Below, piece after piece: positions 21,069 through 32,660 of a DNA stretch of 64,000 bases; the first letter of the stretch is position 1, and every line of letters begins with the position of its first letter. Made by a program: the position numbers and the translations under genes. The DNA is taken from positions 17,203,501 to 17,267,500 of the forward strand of contig CM075346.1 of assembly GCA_037693485.1 (NCBI GenBank). The letters run 5' to 3'. This DNA is from Kitagawia praeruptora (lineage: Eukaryota; Streptophyta; Magnoliopsida; Apiales; Apiaceae). The notes below the pieces were generated by a model. It saw only the letters and a list, made by a program, of their open reading frames with translations, made no database searches and had not been told where the DNA came from.

Positions 21069-24000
21069 ATGCCCATGGCGACCAAGAAACTGTACGAATC
21101 ATTCTCAAAGACCCTAATTGATGAAGCCCATAAATGGGGTTGTATGAAACAAACTGGGGTCAGTTTACGTTACATGATGGAGTTTGGGTCAAGGCCCACT
21201 GATCGAAACTTGTTGATTTCAGCCCAGTTTCTTCAAAAAGAACTTCCTATTAGAATTGCAAGAAGGGCTATTGAGCTTGAGACTCTCCCTTATGGCCTTT
21301 CTGAAAAACCTGCTGTTTTAAAGGTGATCTGGGTTTTTATTATTTTGTTCTATTTTTACATGTTTCTGTGATTTTGGGCCATTTTTTGGATAACGATGAT
21401 GGGTTTTGAATTTTTCTCATTTTGGTATGTGGGTTTGGAAGATTTTAGATTCTTTAGGCTTGTTGTATGAATAGTTCGATATTTATGTTGTGTTGTACTA
21501 TTTGGTAAAGGAATGAGATTTATAATCGTTTATTAGTGTCACTGTAAGAGTCTCTTTGTTTTAAATAGCATTTTATTTGGATTTTTTAGATTGTGGGTGT
21601 GGTGGGATAGGAATATTAAAGTTTCCTAGTTTGGTATAACTGTTATTGCTGTGTGAAAAGATTCTTTTTGTGGATGTGTTATTTTAGTTTACTTTTAAGA
21701 TCCTTCTTTATTAGTATGATCAATGTTTATTGCTATTATTATACAGTATATATCTATGATGTATAGTAGATTTTCTATAAGTTTGGGAAAAAAGGATGCT
21801 GGATGGTTCCTAGCTTAAATTCCCTGACACTCTGAATCTTGATGTTTGTGATAAATATATCTGATACTCCTATATATTAGATATAGTAGCCGCAGTCAAT
21901 CCACATGTACCCATTATTTTACACTGGAATTTATTTTGGTATGCACACCCAGAAATTTACCTATCAATAATTCAATACTCGATAATAGGAGGAAAAGGAA
22001 ATGCCCACTTGTGTGCCCGTGTTCCGGAATCCTCATTACTTACCAAAGGGTATGGGCTGTAAAATTTGGTCCTCTATAGTGTGCCTATTGTCAAGGATGC
22101 AGTTCCATGTTAGTTCTGAAGTTGTAAATCCGCAAACTTAATTTCACAGGTTTAATATTGCTTGCCTAAGAGCAAGTCCAATGCATAGCCATACTTAGTC
22201 CTATAGCTATAATATAGAACTAAGTTTGCAAAATCACCACTCCAATGCATAGCTATACTTAGTCCTTTAATAGCATAAATGGATAGTTAGTCCTATATTT
22301 AGGGCTAAAAATGGCTATAGCCATCTTTGCCAACCAACCACATAATTCTATTCATTTATCAAAAAATGTTAAAATACACTTTAAATGCTAGTTTGAATGT
22401 AGTTGATTCTATTTTAGAACTATGCAATGGAGCATTAGTTGTATTTTAAGACTAAAACTACTTTTTGGTCTCAAATTATAGCAATAGCTATAGCCATTTT
22501 AGCTTTAGCATTGAACTTGCTCTAAGGGCACTTCTAGTCGGTGCCATGAGTTGGAGTTGGTGGTTCTAAACCTAGTAAGCTAATTTCAGTTTTTTTTCTC
22601 AAGTAGATACTGATTGTGTCTTTGTACTCTTAACTTTCAAGGTGCGTGATTGGTATTTGGATTCCTTCAAGGATATTAGATCGTTTCCTGAAATCAAGGA
22701 CAAAAATGATGAGCTGGAGTTCACAAATATGATAAAGATGATCAAGGTGAGACACAATAATGTTGTCCCAACGCTGGCCCTAGGGGTCCAACAGCTGAAG
22801 AAATCTCTGGATCCAAAGATTGAATATGAGGGTCTTGACGAAATTCACCAGTTTCTGGATCGTTTTTATATGTCCAGGATAGGGATTCGTATGCTTATTG
22901 GTCAGTTCTCTATTTCCCACATATTATTTTGTGACTTTTGTGCATGACATGTCACAATATTGTCTATGTGTATTTGTCAATATAACTTTTTGTAGTGCTT
23001 GGTTAGTATTATCGAACATGGTGGGAAAATTGTTGTTAACATACGTCTGGCTAAACTCAGGTCAACACGTGGAACTGCACAATCCCAATCCTCCTCCTGA
23101 TGTTGTAGGTTACATTCATACAAAAATGTCTCCGTTGGAGGTAGCAAGAGGTGCCAGTGAGGATGCTCGCAGCATTTGTCTAAGAGAATACGGCAGTGCA
23201 CCTGATTTCAGCATCTATGGAGATCCTAATTTTACTTTCCCGTAAGTCTTTGTTTCTCCTGATTAATGACCTTCTGCAGGTCTTCTTTCTTTGTATATTT
23301 CCATTAGAGGAAGCTTGTGTATATCTCTATTTTCCTGTTCTCCTGATGGTTTGGAATTTGGACTACTACTGTATTTATACGAATTAAAACTATCTATTGC
23401 TAACCATTATTATATTAGTATATCGGTGTATGACTATAGACAATGCAATTATACGTCTATATGGTTTAAATTTCGGGTTAGTTTCTTTTTGTTCATTTTT
23501 ATTCACTCCCATTACAGGTATGTTCCAACACACTTGCATATGATGGTTTTTGAGTTGGTCAAGAACTCTCTGCGAGCTGTCCAAGAGAGATTTATGGACT
23601 CAGATAAGATTGCACCTCCTGTTAGAATAATTGTAGCTGATGGATCAGAAGATGTTACCATTAAGGTCTAAAATATATTCCTTCAGCATTCGTGTATCTG
23701 ATCTGCTCATAACAAGTAGGCAACCTTGCCAATCTTATAAACTATTTTCAAAGTGAATGTTCTTTGATATGTAGGTATCTGATGAAGGGGGTGGAATAGC
23801 AAGAAGTGGTCTCCCCAAAATTTTTACATATCTCTACAGCACTGCAAAAGACCCGCTGTGTGAGCAGCCAGAACTAGAAACTGCTAATATGGCCACAATG
23901 GCTGGTTATGGGTATGGGCTTCCAATTAGTCGCTTGTACGCCCGATATTTTGGCGGAGATCTCCAAATTATCTCTATGGAAGGATATGGTAAGTTGAGAC

Positions 24001-24623
24001 CTTTTTACCCTTTTTTTTTGTTCAATGTATAGCAACATGGTGCAGCCAAGCTATGGATGTGTTGTTTTAGGATTCCCTTTGGCCTTCCATAATTATTTAC
24101 TGTACTGCTCAGTTACTGATGCATTGAAGGTCAACTAAACTGCATCCCTTCTGTATACACTGTAGGCCTATAAATTATTAAGTTAAGGTTAGTTACAGAA
24201 ATTTGATTATTTTTGCACTCACACGTGCGCACACATGCATCCACCGAGGCTTGGATCTTCGACCTCTTGTTATCAAAAGGAGATGGCATCTTCTATAAAC
24301 CGTTCAGTAGAATTCAGTGTATTTAGAGTTGTCAAGGTTGAGAACATTTTACAGTACATCCCTAGTACCCCGTTGCATGTTTATGACCAAATTAGCTTTT
24401 AGTAGCGCGTAGAGAACAGGTCTTCAATTTGTATTTGTACTTGGTATCCGATTTATAATCGATGTTCACATACTCATATTACTTTCTAACTTCAGTGTGG
24501 TACATTTCCAGCAAGATCGATCATTGCTGTTTAATTATCATTCTTGTATGTGTTTGTTATGCAGGGACAGATGCTTATCTTCATTTGTCTCGTCTTGGAG
24601 ATTCTCAGGAACCCTTACCATAG
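21069..24623 (+). CDS. PDK: Pyruvate dehydrogenase (acetyl-transferring) kinase, mitochondrial
   Basis: Six exons join in frame to 371 aa: 21069-21323, 22642-22900, 23061-23241, 23518-23665, 23775-23988 and 24565-24623, all with GT-AG introns. The enzyme phosphorylates E1-alpha of the mitochondrial pyruvate dehydrogenase complex and switches it off. It belongs to the GHKL ATPase fold and uses neither a Ser/Thr-kinase fold nor a phospho-His mechanism. Seen: the helical N-terminal domain (HKWGCMKQTGVSLRYMMEFG, ISAQFLQKELPIR), the N box MMVFELVKNSLRAVQER (residues about 240-256), the G1 box DEGGGIARSGLP, and the G2 region AGYGYGLPISRLYAR. Length equals that of plant PDKs. A second in-frame ATG at 21075 (MATKK) is an equally good start. 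No canonical long presequence is visible, as in other plant PDKs. Intron 1 carries a Tourist-like MITE. The reading frame is intact, so this looks functional. Confidence 0.95.
22170..22522. mobile_element. Tourist/PIF-Harbinger-like MITE in PDK intron 1, 353 bp
   Basis: The inverted ends are GAGCAAGTCCAATGC on the left and GCATTGAACTTGCTC on the right, flanked by TAA at 22167-22169 and 22523-22525. A 3-bp TAA/TTA duplication with GAGCAA-type termini fits PIF/Harbinger-mobilised MITEs. It sits well inside the intron, away from both splice sites. Confidence 0.75.
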
Positions 24624-25855
24624 CCTATCACTAAAGATGTAGCTATTGTTGGAGACCTGTATATACTTCAGCACTAACATCAGATCTGTGCATTGCATTA
24701 AAATATTTATTTTGAATATGGCACTCTGGATGCTGAATATCCAAATAAGGAGGCACTCTTCCCTATTATTTCAATTTCCGTGGAGAAGAAGCAATTTGCT
24801 TCCTAGAATGAACAGCAACCAACTTTTACAAAGTTGAAGGCATTGTGTCAAGTTTTTTGTATCTCCACTAACTGTTGTGTAGATCATAAACCTTATGTGT
24901 GGTGTGTAGATTTCAGAGTATTAGACCATTCAGAACTGAAAGAAGCAGATGTTAGGTTATACTTCTCTTTATTTTCTGTAACTTGATACTCATTACTTCA
25001 GAGTTCAGAGATACTGTTTTTTTTTTTGCTATTTTTGGTTGAATATGCAAAGATGAATTTACCCAAGGGAGAGTTCTCTTTAAATGCTCTATGTGATTGT
25101 GTATATATAGATAGGGTTTTGCTATATGGCACATGTTTTCTGCAGAGTGATGATACCATTTCAAAATCTATAATGACTTGTTACTTATCATTTTATATAA
25201 TATTGAGTAAATATTGGATGATACCCTTATGCACTACTAAAACACTACTAGCACTAAAAAAGTGCCCTTGGCGAGGCCCATTTCAAGAAAATAAAAAATA
25301 AAAAATTCAATTATAGAGTAATATACTAGTTCTATAATCTAGATAGTGTTCAAGTAGTATATAAGGGTGTAGCTCAAGATTTATTTTATAATATTTAGTC
25401 ATACTCCAAAGTGTATAAGGGTGTAGCTCAAGATTTATTTTATAGGAGTAATATTTAGTCATACTCCAAACTCCAAAGAAAGATCAGTTGTACAAGCGAT
25501 GCATTAGTCCACAATAGTCCACAGTTGATATCATTTCAGTATATCCTCAAGTAAAATGTAGCATCAAATCCATATTAAGCCACCATTTATATACAAAACT
25601 CGAGCAGTAATAGCAATGAGCACCTTCCAAAGTAAGACTCTCAAAAAAAGTAAAGACCCCTCTTGGTTAATACAAGAGGAGGAAAGAGCAACACTAGACC
25701 CTATCTTGAGCTTCTTTACTAAATTGTTATTTTCAGGTTGGTGCTTACAATATTCAACCATTGTCACTTTACATCAATATACTGTAACAAGATGCCTACA
25801 ACATTAAGTACACGAAAACATGTACTCTTAAGCTTCATTTTGTCATTTGAGGGAA
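24624..25855. other. Tail-to-tail intergenic space between PDK and the BED/hAT gene
   Basis: It should hold both 3'UTRs. A short duplication of about 45 bp, GTATATAAGGGTGTAGCTCA-type, occurs near 25360-25405 and 25410-25465. No other gene or repeat is seen. Confidence 0.6.
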
Positions 25856-28800
25856 CTAGTGCCCACTGTTACTCATATTGTCATCAAGAAAATTAATATT
25901 ATTATCATCATCCTCATAGTCGTCGTCATCTGTGGCAGCACCGAAATTATTAGCAGGATTGACATCCAAGGGTTGTACATCAGCCAAAGTTACTAGTTGC
26001 ATGCATCCTTTCCTGGCCTCGACATGTCCATCTTCATAGTCCACCTCATTTTCAAATGTGTCAACTTGTTCCATATCATTTCTGGGGATCACCTGGTTTA
26101 TAGGATAAAAATCATGTTTCAGCAAAATTATGCAAGATGAGATCTTTTACAATTTATTAGATGATGTTTAGCACATGTTAGATTCAGAAACAGCTTATGA
26201 CCAGGTCAGGATATTTCTCAAGCTAATATCGCATGTATAGCCATCAGAACGTAAAACAAAAGGCTTGACACAACATATAGAAAAAAGAAAGAATATGGTA
26301 CCCACTCACCTGTTCTGTTCATAAAAATAAATTTAGCACTTCGGTAGTATGGTAGGTGACTTGCTTAATTTAATACAAGTTATTGGCTCAATATATCACA
26401 CAGTCCTTTCAGCAAAACATTCTAATTGTTTACTTTGGGTGAATTAAGGGTGTACCTCATCTTCTTGCAGTACTGGTTTCTCTGTATCCACAATCCAGTC
26501 ATAAAGTAAATATTCTTGCAAAACACTGTCAACGGATATCAAGTCATTAGAAGTCTTCCTTATTTGGCGTTCCCTGAGTCGTAGGTTGTAGTGAACGTAA
26601 ATGAAATCACTTAGTTTTTTCTGTGCCACACGGTTGTGCCTTTGGCTTATGATCTGATCATATATGCTCCAGTTGTGCTCACATCCAAATGACGAGCATG
26701 TTTGGCTCAATATACGTACTGCAATTCTTTGCAACTCGACACAATTTATGCCATGCTGTTGCCACCATGCAGCTAAGGAGACAAGAAGAAAATAATATTT
26801 AACATATATTTAGTTCAAACCAAAAACCCTGTTAGATAGTAAATTATACCTGGATTAAGCTCCGCCCTGGTACCAATAGCCAAGTCAGTTCCAAAATCAG
26901 CTTTTGCAGAACCAAAATCAGAAATCTGCAGCATTGAAAGGGTGCAACAATTGAAAGGTAATAAAAGAAAGGGACAACTGAAAAGAGGTTATACTTAATA
27001 CCTGCATGGATGCTGAAATTCTCTTTGCACTGTCTCGCTCTAGTCGAACAATGCATGCATTAAGTCCACGAACAACCTCTGGGTGCTACATTTAAGCACA
27101 TAAAACAGATAAATTCTATACATTACTCTACAGTCTGTATACTTCTCTTCTGAGTAGACTCATTAGAAAAAAATATTAAAACAAAATCTGGTTACCTGAA
27201 CAAAATCAGGACGATATCTGTACGATGGATTAAGGAAGTAGGCAGCCAAATACAACGGATGGTGGTATAGTGAATTCCAGTTTTTGTCTATAACACTCCA
27301 GAAGGGTCCAAACTTACGTACATTATCATTATGATTACTTTTAATACAAAGCTTAGCTCTGCACATATCATTATAGATAAATGGCATAGAAAGGCTATCA
27401 TCACTAGTAATCTTTTGAAGAACTTCCATGATGGGGTCCACAGATTTCCTAACAAACAACATCTTCTTCCAAAAAGTAGGGTTCAGTACAACCCTCTCTA
27501 CCTCTTTCCCCTCTTCCATTTGCGAACAACGGGAGGAAAGCCATTTGTTTGACTGAAATAATCGTTTGAGGCCAATTCTATGATCCAAAAGATTCTGCAA
27601 AGTAGAAAAACTTGATGCATATCGGGTAAAAGAGGGTAGCAAAAGTTCTTTTCCGCCTGTGTACTCACTCTTCATAAGATTTAACAGCCAGATACGGTTG
27701 TATATGAACTTCGTTATGCTTTGACTTTTTTCCATGCACTCTCCAACCCATTTTATCTTCATAAAATCCTCAAGCATCCGTTCAATGCAATAGCCAAGAC
27801 ACGGAGTCCAAAATAAGTTTTTTCTTTTCTCTTCGAGCATTTTTCCAGCAGCCTGATAACTTGGTGTATTGTCAGTGATTACCTAGTAGAGTGAAGACAG
27901 TGTAGGTGTTAGAATGAGCATGAAATCACAAAGATGATACCTACTTACTTAGTAGAGTGAAGACAGTGTAGGTGTTAGAATGAGCATGAAATCACAAAGA
28001 TGATACGGGATAGTCTTTAATTATATAAACAAACAATCGAGTTTACTTACCTGCACTATATTTTCTTCACCCATCTCTTCTACCACCTTGTCAAGCAACT
28101 TAAATAAGTACATAGCATCTTCAAACTCATCAGTGGCATCAACTGAACGTACAAAGTACATACCGTGGGGGCAAGAAACCAAGATATTAATCAATATTCT
28201 TCCGCGTGAATCCGTCCAACTATCTGCCAAGATAGAACATCCAGTAACTGTCCATGAAATTTTGCACTCCTCAAGGTAATTTTTGATAGTTGAAATCTCA
28301 TCTTGTAGAAATCGACCTGATATTACATTGGCTGAAGGACCCACCAAACCTTCTCCATATTGACCGACCAACTTGAGCATCTTATGAAAATAAGGGGAAT
28401 TTGCTGCCTGGGAAGGAATTCCTGCATGGTAAAAGAATTTGCAAATTGCCGAGTTAACTTCCTTGCGGAATCTTTTGCAGGTACCAAACTTTCCTTGTTG
28501 AGAATTTAGAGGTGTATCACTTGTTGGAGACTTCGAAACAATAGCTTCAAAATGTGGTCTTCTTAACCATGGCTCAGCCTCCATTACTGAAGATGTGCCT
28601 CTTAACGTTCTTCTTGAGTCTCTTCCTAATCTTGAATCGTCAAGCAATGGTATTCCATTGCTCAGAGAGTGTACAGCAGTTACTTCTTGCTCATCCTCTT
28701 CCTCTTCATTATCCGAGTGCATATAGATTGCTGATACCTCCTTCGAATCCGTTCTTCTCTGCCTCCTTCCTGAACGATGCCATTTCATATTTTCTTTTAT

Positions 28801-29373
28801 TTTAAAAAATACTTCCTCCGGAGCACTTTTACAAGGTGCAACTTCTCCTGGTATTCTAGCTAGATGCTGCTTAAAACGATTAATACCACCACTTACAATT
28901 TTCTCACAATAGTTACATTTGACCTTTTTCTTCCTTTCATCCTGTGGAACACCATGTTCCCAACCAGGGTCAACATATCCTAATGAACGAAGAGGGGGTA
29001 AATTTATCACCAATCCATTATCCCCTACCAATTGCTTTCCTTTGTTCCTATATCCAGCATGCTCTTCTTCCTCCGCTTCATCATTAGAAGGAAAAGTTAG
29101 GTATGCTTGTTCATCATATTCATTTTTCCTTGCTCTTTTACTAAATCGACATCCTTCTAAATTATCTCTCATTTTCAAGTACACCTCCTCCGGCGCTTTA
29201 TCACAGTATGTTACTTCTCCAGAAACTCGTGCTAAATGTTGCTTCAACCTGTAGATTCCACCACTAACTACCTTTCCACAATAATTGCATCTAACCTTCT
29301 TTTTTCTCTCATCCTGAGCAACACCATGCTCCCATCCAGGGTCAACAATTCCAGAGGAACGATGTGATGCCAT
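25856..29373 (-). CDS. BED zinc-finger / DUF659 / hAT-dimerisation protein (transposase-derived gene)
   Basis: Minus-strand exons 29373-28051, 27882-27196, 27085-27002, 26925-26850, 26772-26456 and 26092-25856 join in frame to about 907 aa, all with GT-AG introns. Two tandem BED-type fingers, each in a repeated block (DPGWEHGVxQDERKKKV then CNYC...SGGIxRxKQHLAR), lie at residues about 11-60 and 134-185. They are followed by acidic, low-complexity text, a DUF659/RNase-H-like core (GRFLQDEI ... SILADSWTDSRGR ... VITDNTPSYQAAG), and a C-terminal hAT dimerisation region (LQRIAVRILSQTCSSFGCEHNWS). The tail is Asp/Asn-rich (DDDDYEDDDNNINF). The family includes Arabidopsis genes annotated as hAT-domain BED proteins; roles are mostly unknown and DNA binding is likely. 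No TIRs flank it, it has many introns and an intact frame, so I infer a domesticated host gene. The hAT CxxH motif reads CLGY instead of C-x-x-H (residue about 472). Confidence 0.9.
27884..28006. repeat. 57-bp direct duplication in intron 1 of the BED/hAT gene
   Basis: A 57-bp unit beginning TAGTAGAGTGAAGACAGTG and ending GATGATAC occurs at 27884-27940 and 27950-28006, apparently without differences. The left copy reaches the splice acceptor. The duplication brings a second acceptor-like region only 66 bp away from the real one. Confidence 0.8.
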
Positions 29374-29902
29374 ATACCCTCAAGCACTCATGAATTTATT
29401 TTTCAACCTATACCTGCAAGTGACAAACAAATTGATCATTAAGCAAGTGTAACTAAAAAAAATTGCACACAACTGTGAAATGCACTAAATTGAATGTATT
29501 TAACGTCAACCAACTATACTCTCTTCTTTACAACAAAACAACAATCCCATAGCTTAGTATCTGTAACTGTAACAACTAAACCAAGATGTGACATATCTCA
29601 TGAATTAAAGTAAAATGTCCATGATCACTTAACGAAAAAATATTAAGGATACATTGGCCAACAATAAAAATCATGAAGTGCTATACCAACTCTGCATTCT
29701 AACAATTTTCCCGGCAGGCCACGACACTTTCCTCACATTCGATCCCCGCACAACACATTTCCCTATCGGCAACAAACGATAATGCAAAACTAGCCTTTAT
29801 CCAGACCACTCATACCGCTGTCACATTCCACCACTTCCCAACAACAACGTGCAATCAGAGGCGGATTTGGGGGGGGGGGGGGGGGGGCGGGAGGGTGCCT
29901 TA

Positions 29903-31150
29903 CAAGGTTGTTAAGTCGACAAGTCGAGCCTAGGCGCTCGAGTACCTTCAAATTGAAAAGTCGACAAGTCGCCCGACTAGTCGTAAAAAGTCGACAAGTA
30001 GTCGACATACATATATTTAGAGTAATTATAATATATAATATAGGATAACACACATCAATTCCATAATTCAAATAAAACTAATAGATTATAAGTTCAAGTA
30101 CCCAAAGTCAAGCATCTCCAAGTAAATAAAAACATAATTATAAAGTGAAATCAACTAAACAAATTAACAAACACAATCATGCATCAAAGTCATTCATCTC
30201 AAAATCATCTCCTCGAGTATTCTCCTTTGGTGGTACACCAGGCTCATTTTCCAGTGTGCAGCAAGTGTGTGCAGCAGTGAAGTATTGCAGTGTTTATAGC
30301 AGTGAAGTATGTACACATCATACTGAAGCAAGCTGTTGTAATTTGATTATTGAAAGTGTATAAATTTTAATAAAATTGATAACTTGTAGTAAAAAAAACC
30401 AATTTGATAGCTTAAAAATCAAAGCTTACTTGTTTAATTATAAAACAAAAGGAAGAAAATAAAATTTGCAGTAAAGTTTTAAAAAAAAATTAATTTGAAG
30501 TTGTAAATAAAAATAATCATTTCATATAAAAAAGAATAGTTAAGAAATGTTTTTTGGTAAAAAAAATGAAAGGAACAAAAACAAATGAGTATAAAAACGT
30601 TTTTTGGTGAATATATATTGAGAAGAGAAGAAACAGAATTAATAAAAAGGGTTTTTAATAAAATGTAAAAAAAAGACGGTCAGTATACAAGGTATATACA
30701 CACAGACTGTATGTATGTATAGATAACGGGTCAAAAATCAAACACCAAGAAGATTTTGAATCGAGATGTAGAAGAAGATTGGAGAAGTAAATCGAGATGA
30801 AGAATAAGATTGGAGAAGATGAGAAAAAGATAAAGAAGAAGACTTAGCGGAGACAAGACGTCGGAATATCTGATCGGAGAAGTCTCTGACCGTCGTGGAG
30901 AGATAAAATTGCCGCTAAGTTGGCATAGCAGCCCTTTGTTTAAGTTTCAATCAAAAGTTTCAATCAAAAAACACGTAAGTTTTTACTTCAAAAACCCTAT
31001 TTTTTCTATCTGGGTCCGTTATGGGTCAGATTTCGGGCCGGGTTCCGGGTAAAACCCATGGACTTCAAACTCACCAAGTCGAGGCTCGACTTTTTCAGTT
31101 TTGTCGACTTGTCGACTAGTCGCCGACTAGTCGTCGACGTGACAACCATG
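29903..31150. mobile_element. Second hAT-like element nested inside the first, 1248 bp
   Basis: It is flanked by GTGCCTTA at 29895-29902 and 31151-31158. The termini are CAAGGTTGTTAAGTCG and, inverted, CATGGTTGTCACGTCG. The subterminal 100 bp on each side carry many GTCGAC/ACTAGTCG words, typical of hAT transposase-binding repeats. No transposase is seen inside. Confidence 0.85.
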
Positions 31151-31825
31151 GTGCCTTAACCCCCTCTGAATTTGGGAGAATTATTATTAATTTTTTTTTT
31201 TTTATAATTTGGAATGAGAATTGGGGAAACAGCAAAACTACGTCGTATGTATTCACCAAAACCTTAAAATAAACAAAACCCAAAACCCAGTTCTTTTCTT
31301 ATGTTATCTTCTCCTCTTTATGTTATCCTCTCCTGACTCCTCTGCTCGACACCAACAACAAAGATACTCGATTCAAAGCTCTTCCTTTTGGTGGCAAAGC
31401 TTTTTAACAACAACAAAGACAGATTTAGAGTTGCCACTGCACAAGGAAGTAAGGAATTGAGAAGGGTAAATCCCTAATTTCTAAATACCCAATTTCAATT
31501 TTATGTCTTTCTGAGATATATACAATTAGTAAAATAGAACCTTTTTATTATTTAGAGACAGAGTAATCTTGATATCATTTGGAGAATGTTTAGCACACTA
31601 TTGTTTTGTCTTTAATTTTGATTCTTGGTTTTTTATATTTTGTATACAATTAAATTAGATGTGTCATGTCTCATGTGTGCAGTGTGTTAATTGTGATTTA
31701 TTAGACAGAGTAGTCTTGATGAGTTGATCATTGATGTGTACACAATCACAATACATTACCTTTTTAGTTTTTACCATTGATCTTGAAGTTCTCTGTTTGT
31801 GATAAATTATGTAATTTTATTGTAG

Positions 31826-31939
31826 ATGGATAGGTTTGTAATACGGAGTACTGGGAATGCAATTGGTAATCAGTCTCGTGTTGTAAATATGGGTGAATCA
31901 AGCGGCAAAAGACCTCGTACTGATACTAATTATCTATAG
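31826..31939 (+). pseudogene. N-terminal fragment of a hAT (ZMYM1-like) transposase
   Basis: A 37-codon stretch MDRFVIRSTGNAIGN ... SGKRPRTDTNYL ends in TAG. Starts of the MxRFxxR type followed by a KRPR nuclear-signal-like motif are usual at the front of plant TTF-type hAT transposases. It follows an acceptor-like TTGTAG. The remainder of the gene has been deleted, so the outer hAT element is an internal deletion derivative. Confidence 0.45.
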
Positions 31940-32533
31940 GCAGCCTCTGTTTTATGTAAGTACCAAGCATTTGAAATTTACTTTTTTAATGTCTTAAAAT
32001 CAGAATTTATTTCTGTATTAGTATTATAAGCTGGCCCCCCCTAAAAAAATTTTCTGCGTCCGCCACTGCGTGCAATGATCACAATCTTACACCGCAAACT
32101 CTTAAATAACCACATTCAACAAACTCAATTGCAACACAAGATAAAACCGAACTATCCAGGTTTCATTACTGGTACCAAACTGTCCATCATAAAGTTTACC
32201 GAAACTCTAAATCAACCAGTAAAAACAAGACACACAATTACCAATTTAACCAAATTAACTTTAAAAAAAATCAAGAATATCAACTAATTAACAAGAATTG
32301 AGTAAAGATGAGCTAAAAAAACAGTAAAATTTAACCAAGATTTCCAAAATAATGATGACCCAAGTCCCTTAAAATTGCATATGATTGCTAAACTATACAC
32401 ACAGAAATATGTATGTAATTGGGGGTGAGTTTACGATGAATAAAAGTGGGTAATTATGTAATAAACAAGAAGAATTGAAGGAAAAGAAAGTGAAATAGAT
32501 ACAGATATAGATACAGAAGAACAGGGGAGGTAC

Positions 32534-32660
32534 CTGAAGAAATGAGGAGAGCGAGTTGTGAATCGGTGGGGGGTGAGTCAGAGCGAGAGGCGCTGGGTGA
32601 GTTATGTTGAGTTGAGTTAGGGATTGCCGATTCTTAGGGTTTCTGTTCAACCTCCCTTTT
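32534..32660 (-). other. Probable non-coding first exon and promoter-proximal region of the BED/hAT gene
   Basis: On the minus strand this reads GAACAGAAACCCTAAGAATC followed by a C/T-rich leader and ends CTTCAG before a GT donor. AAACCCTAA-type leaders are common at plant transcription starts. Upstream (higher coordinates) the DNA is AT-rich, as expected for a promoter. Confidence 0.45.

Larger units (their letters stand above)
29856..32068. mobile_element. Non-autonomous hAT element (outer), 2213 bp including a nested insertion
   Basis: The ends CAGAGGCGGA and, inverted, CAGTGGCGGA are flanked by the 8-bp duplication CGTGCAAT at 29848-29855 and 32069-32076. An 8-bp TSD and CAGNGGCGGA termini are those of a widespread plant hAT family with TTF-type/ZMYM1-like transposases. 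A long G-run follows the left end and a C-run precedes the right end. The only coding trace is the short N-terminal fragment at 31826-31939. Confidence 0.85.
29414..32533 (-). other. Probable 5'UTR intron of the BED/hAT gene
   Basis: On the minus strand, CAG|GTACCTCC at 32534/32533 is a donor and CTTGCAG at 29414 is an acceptor 40 bp before the start codon. The stretch between (3.1 kb) contains two nested hAT elements. The intron is inferred from splice-like sites and leader-like sequence; no transcript was available. Confidence 0.45.

Noticed and set aside
26523..26542. A CAACGGATAT word in exon 5 of the BED/hAT gene
   Set aside because: A single occurrence in a host exon with no partners nearby; treated as chance and not part of the Copia word system.
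28919..29254. Plus-strand ORF opposite exon 1 of the BED/hAT gene
   Set aside because: Shadow of the well-supported minus-strand coding exon.
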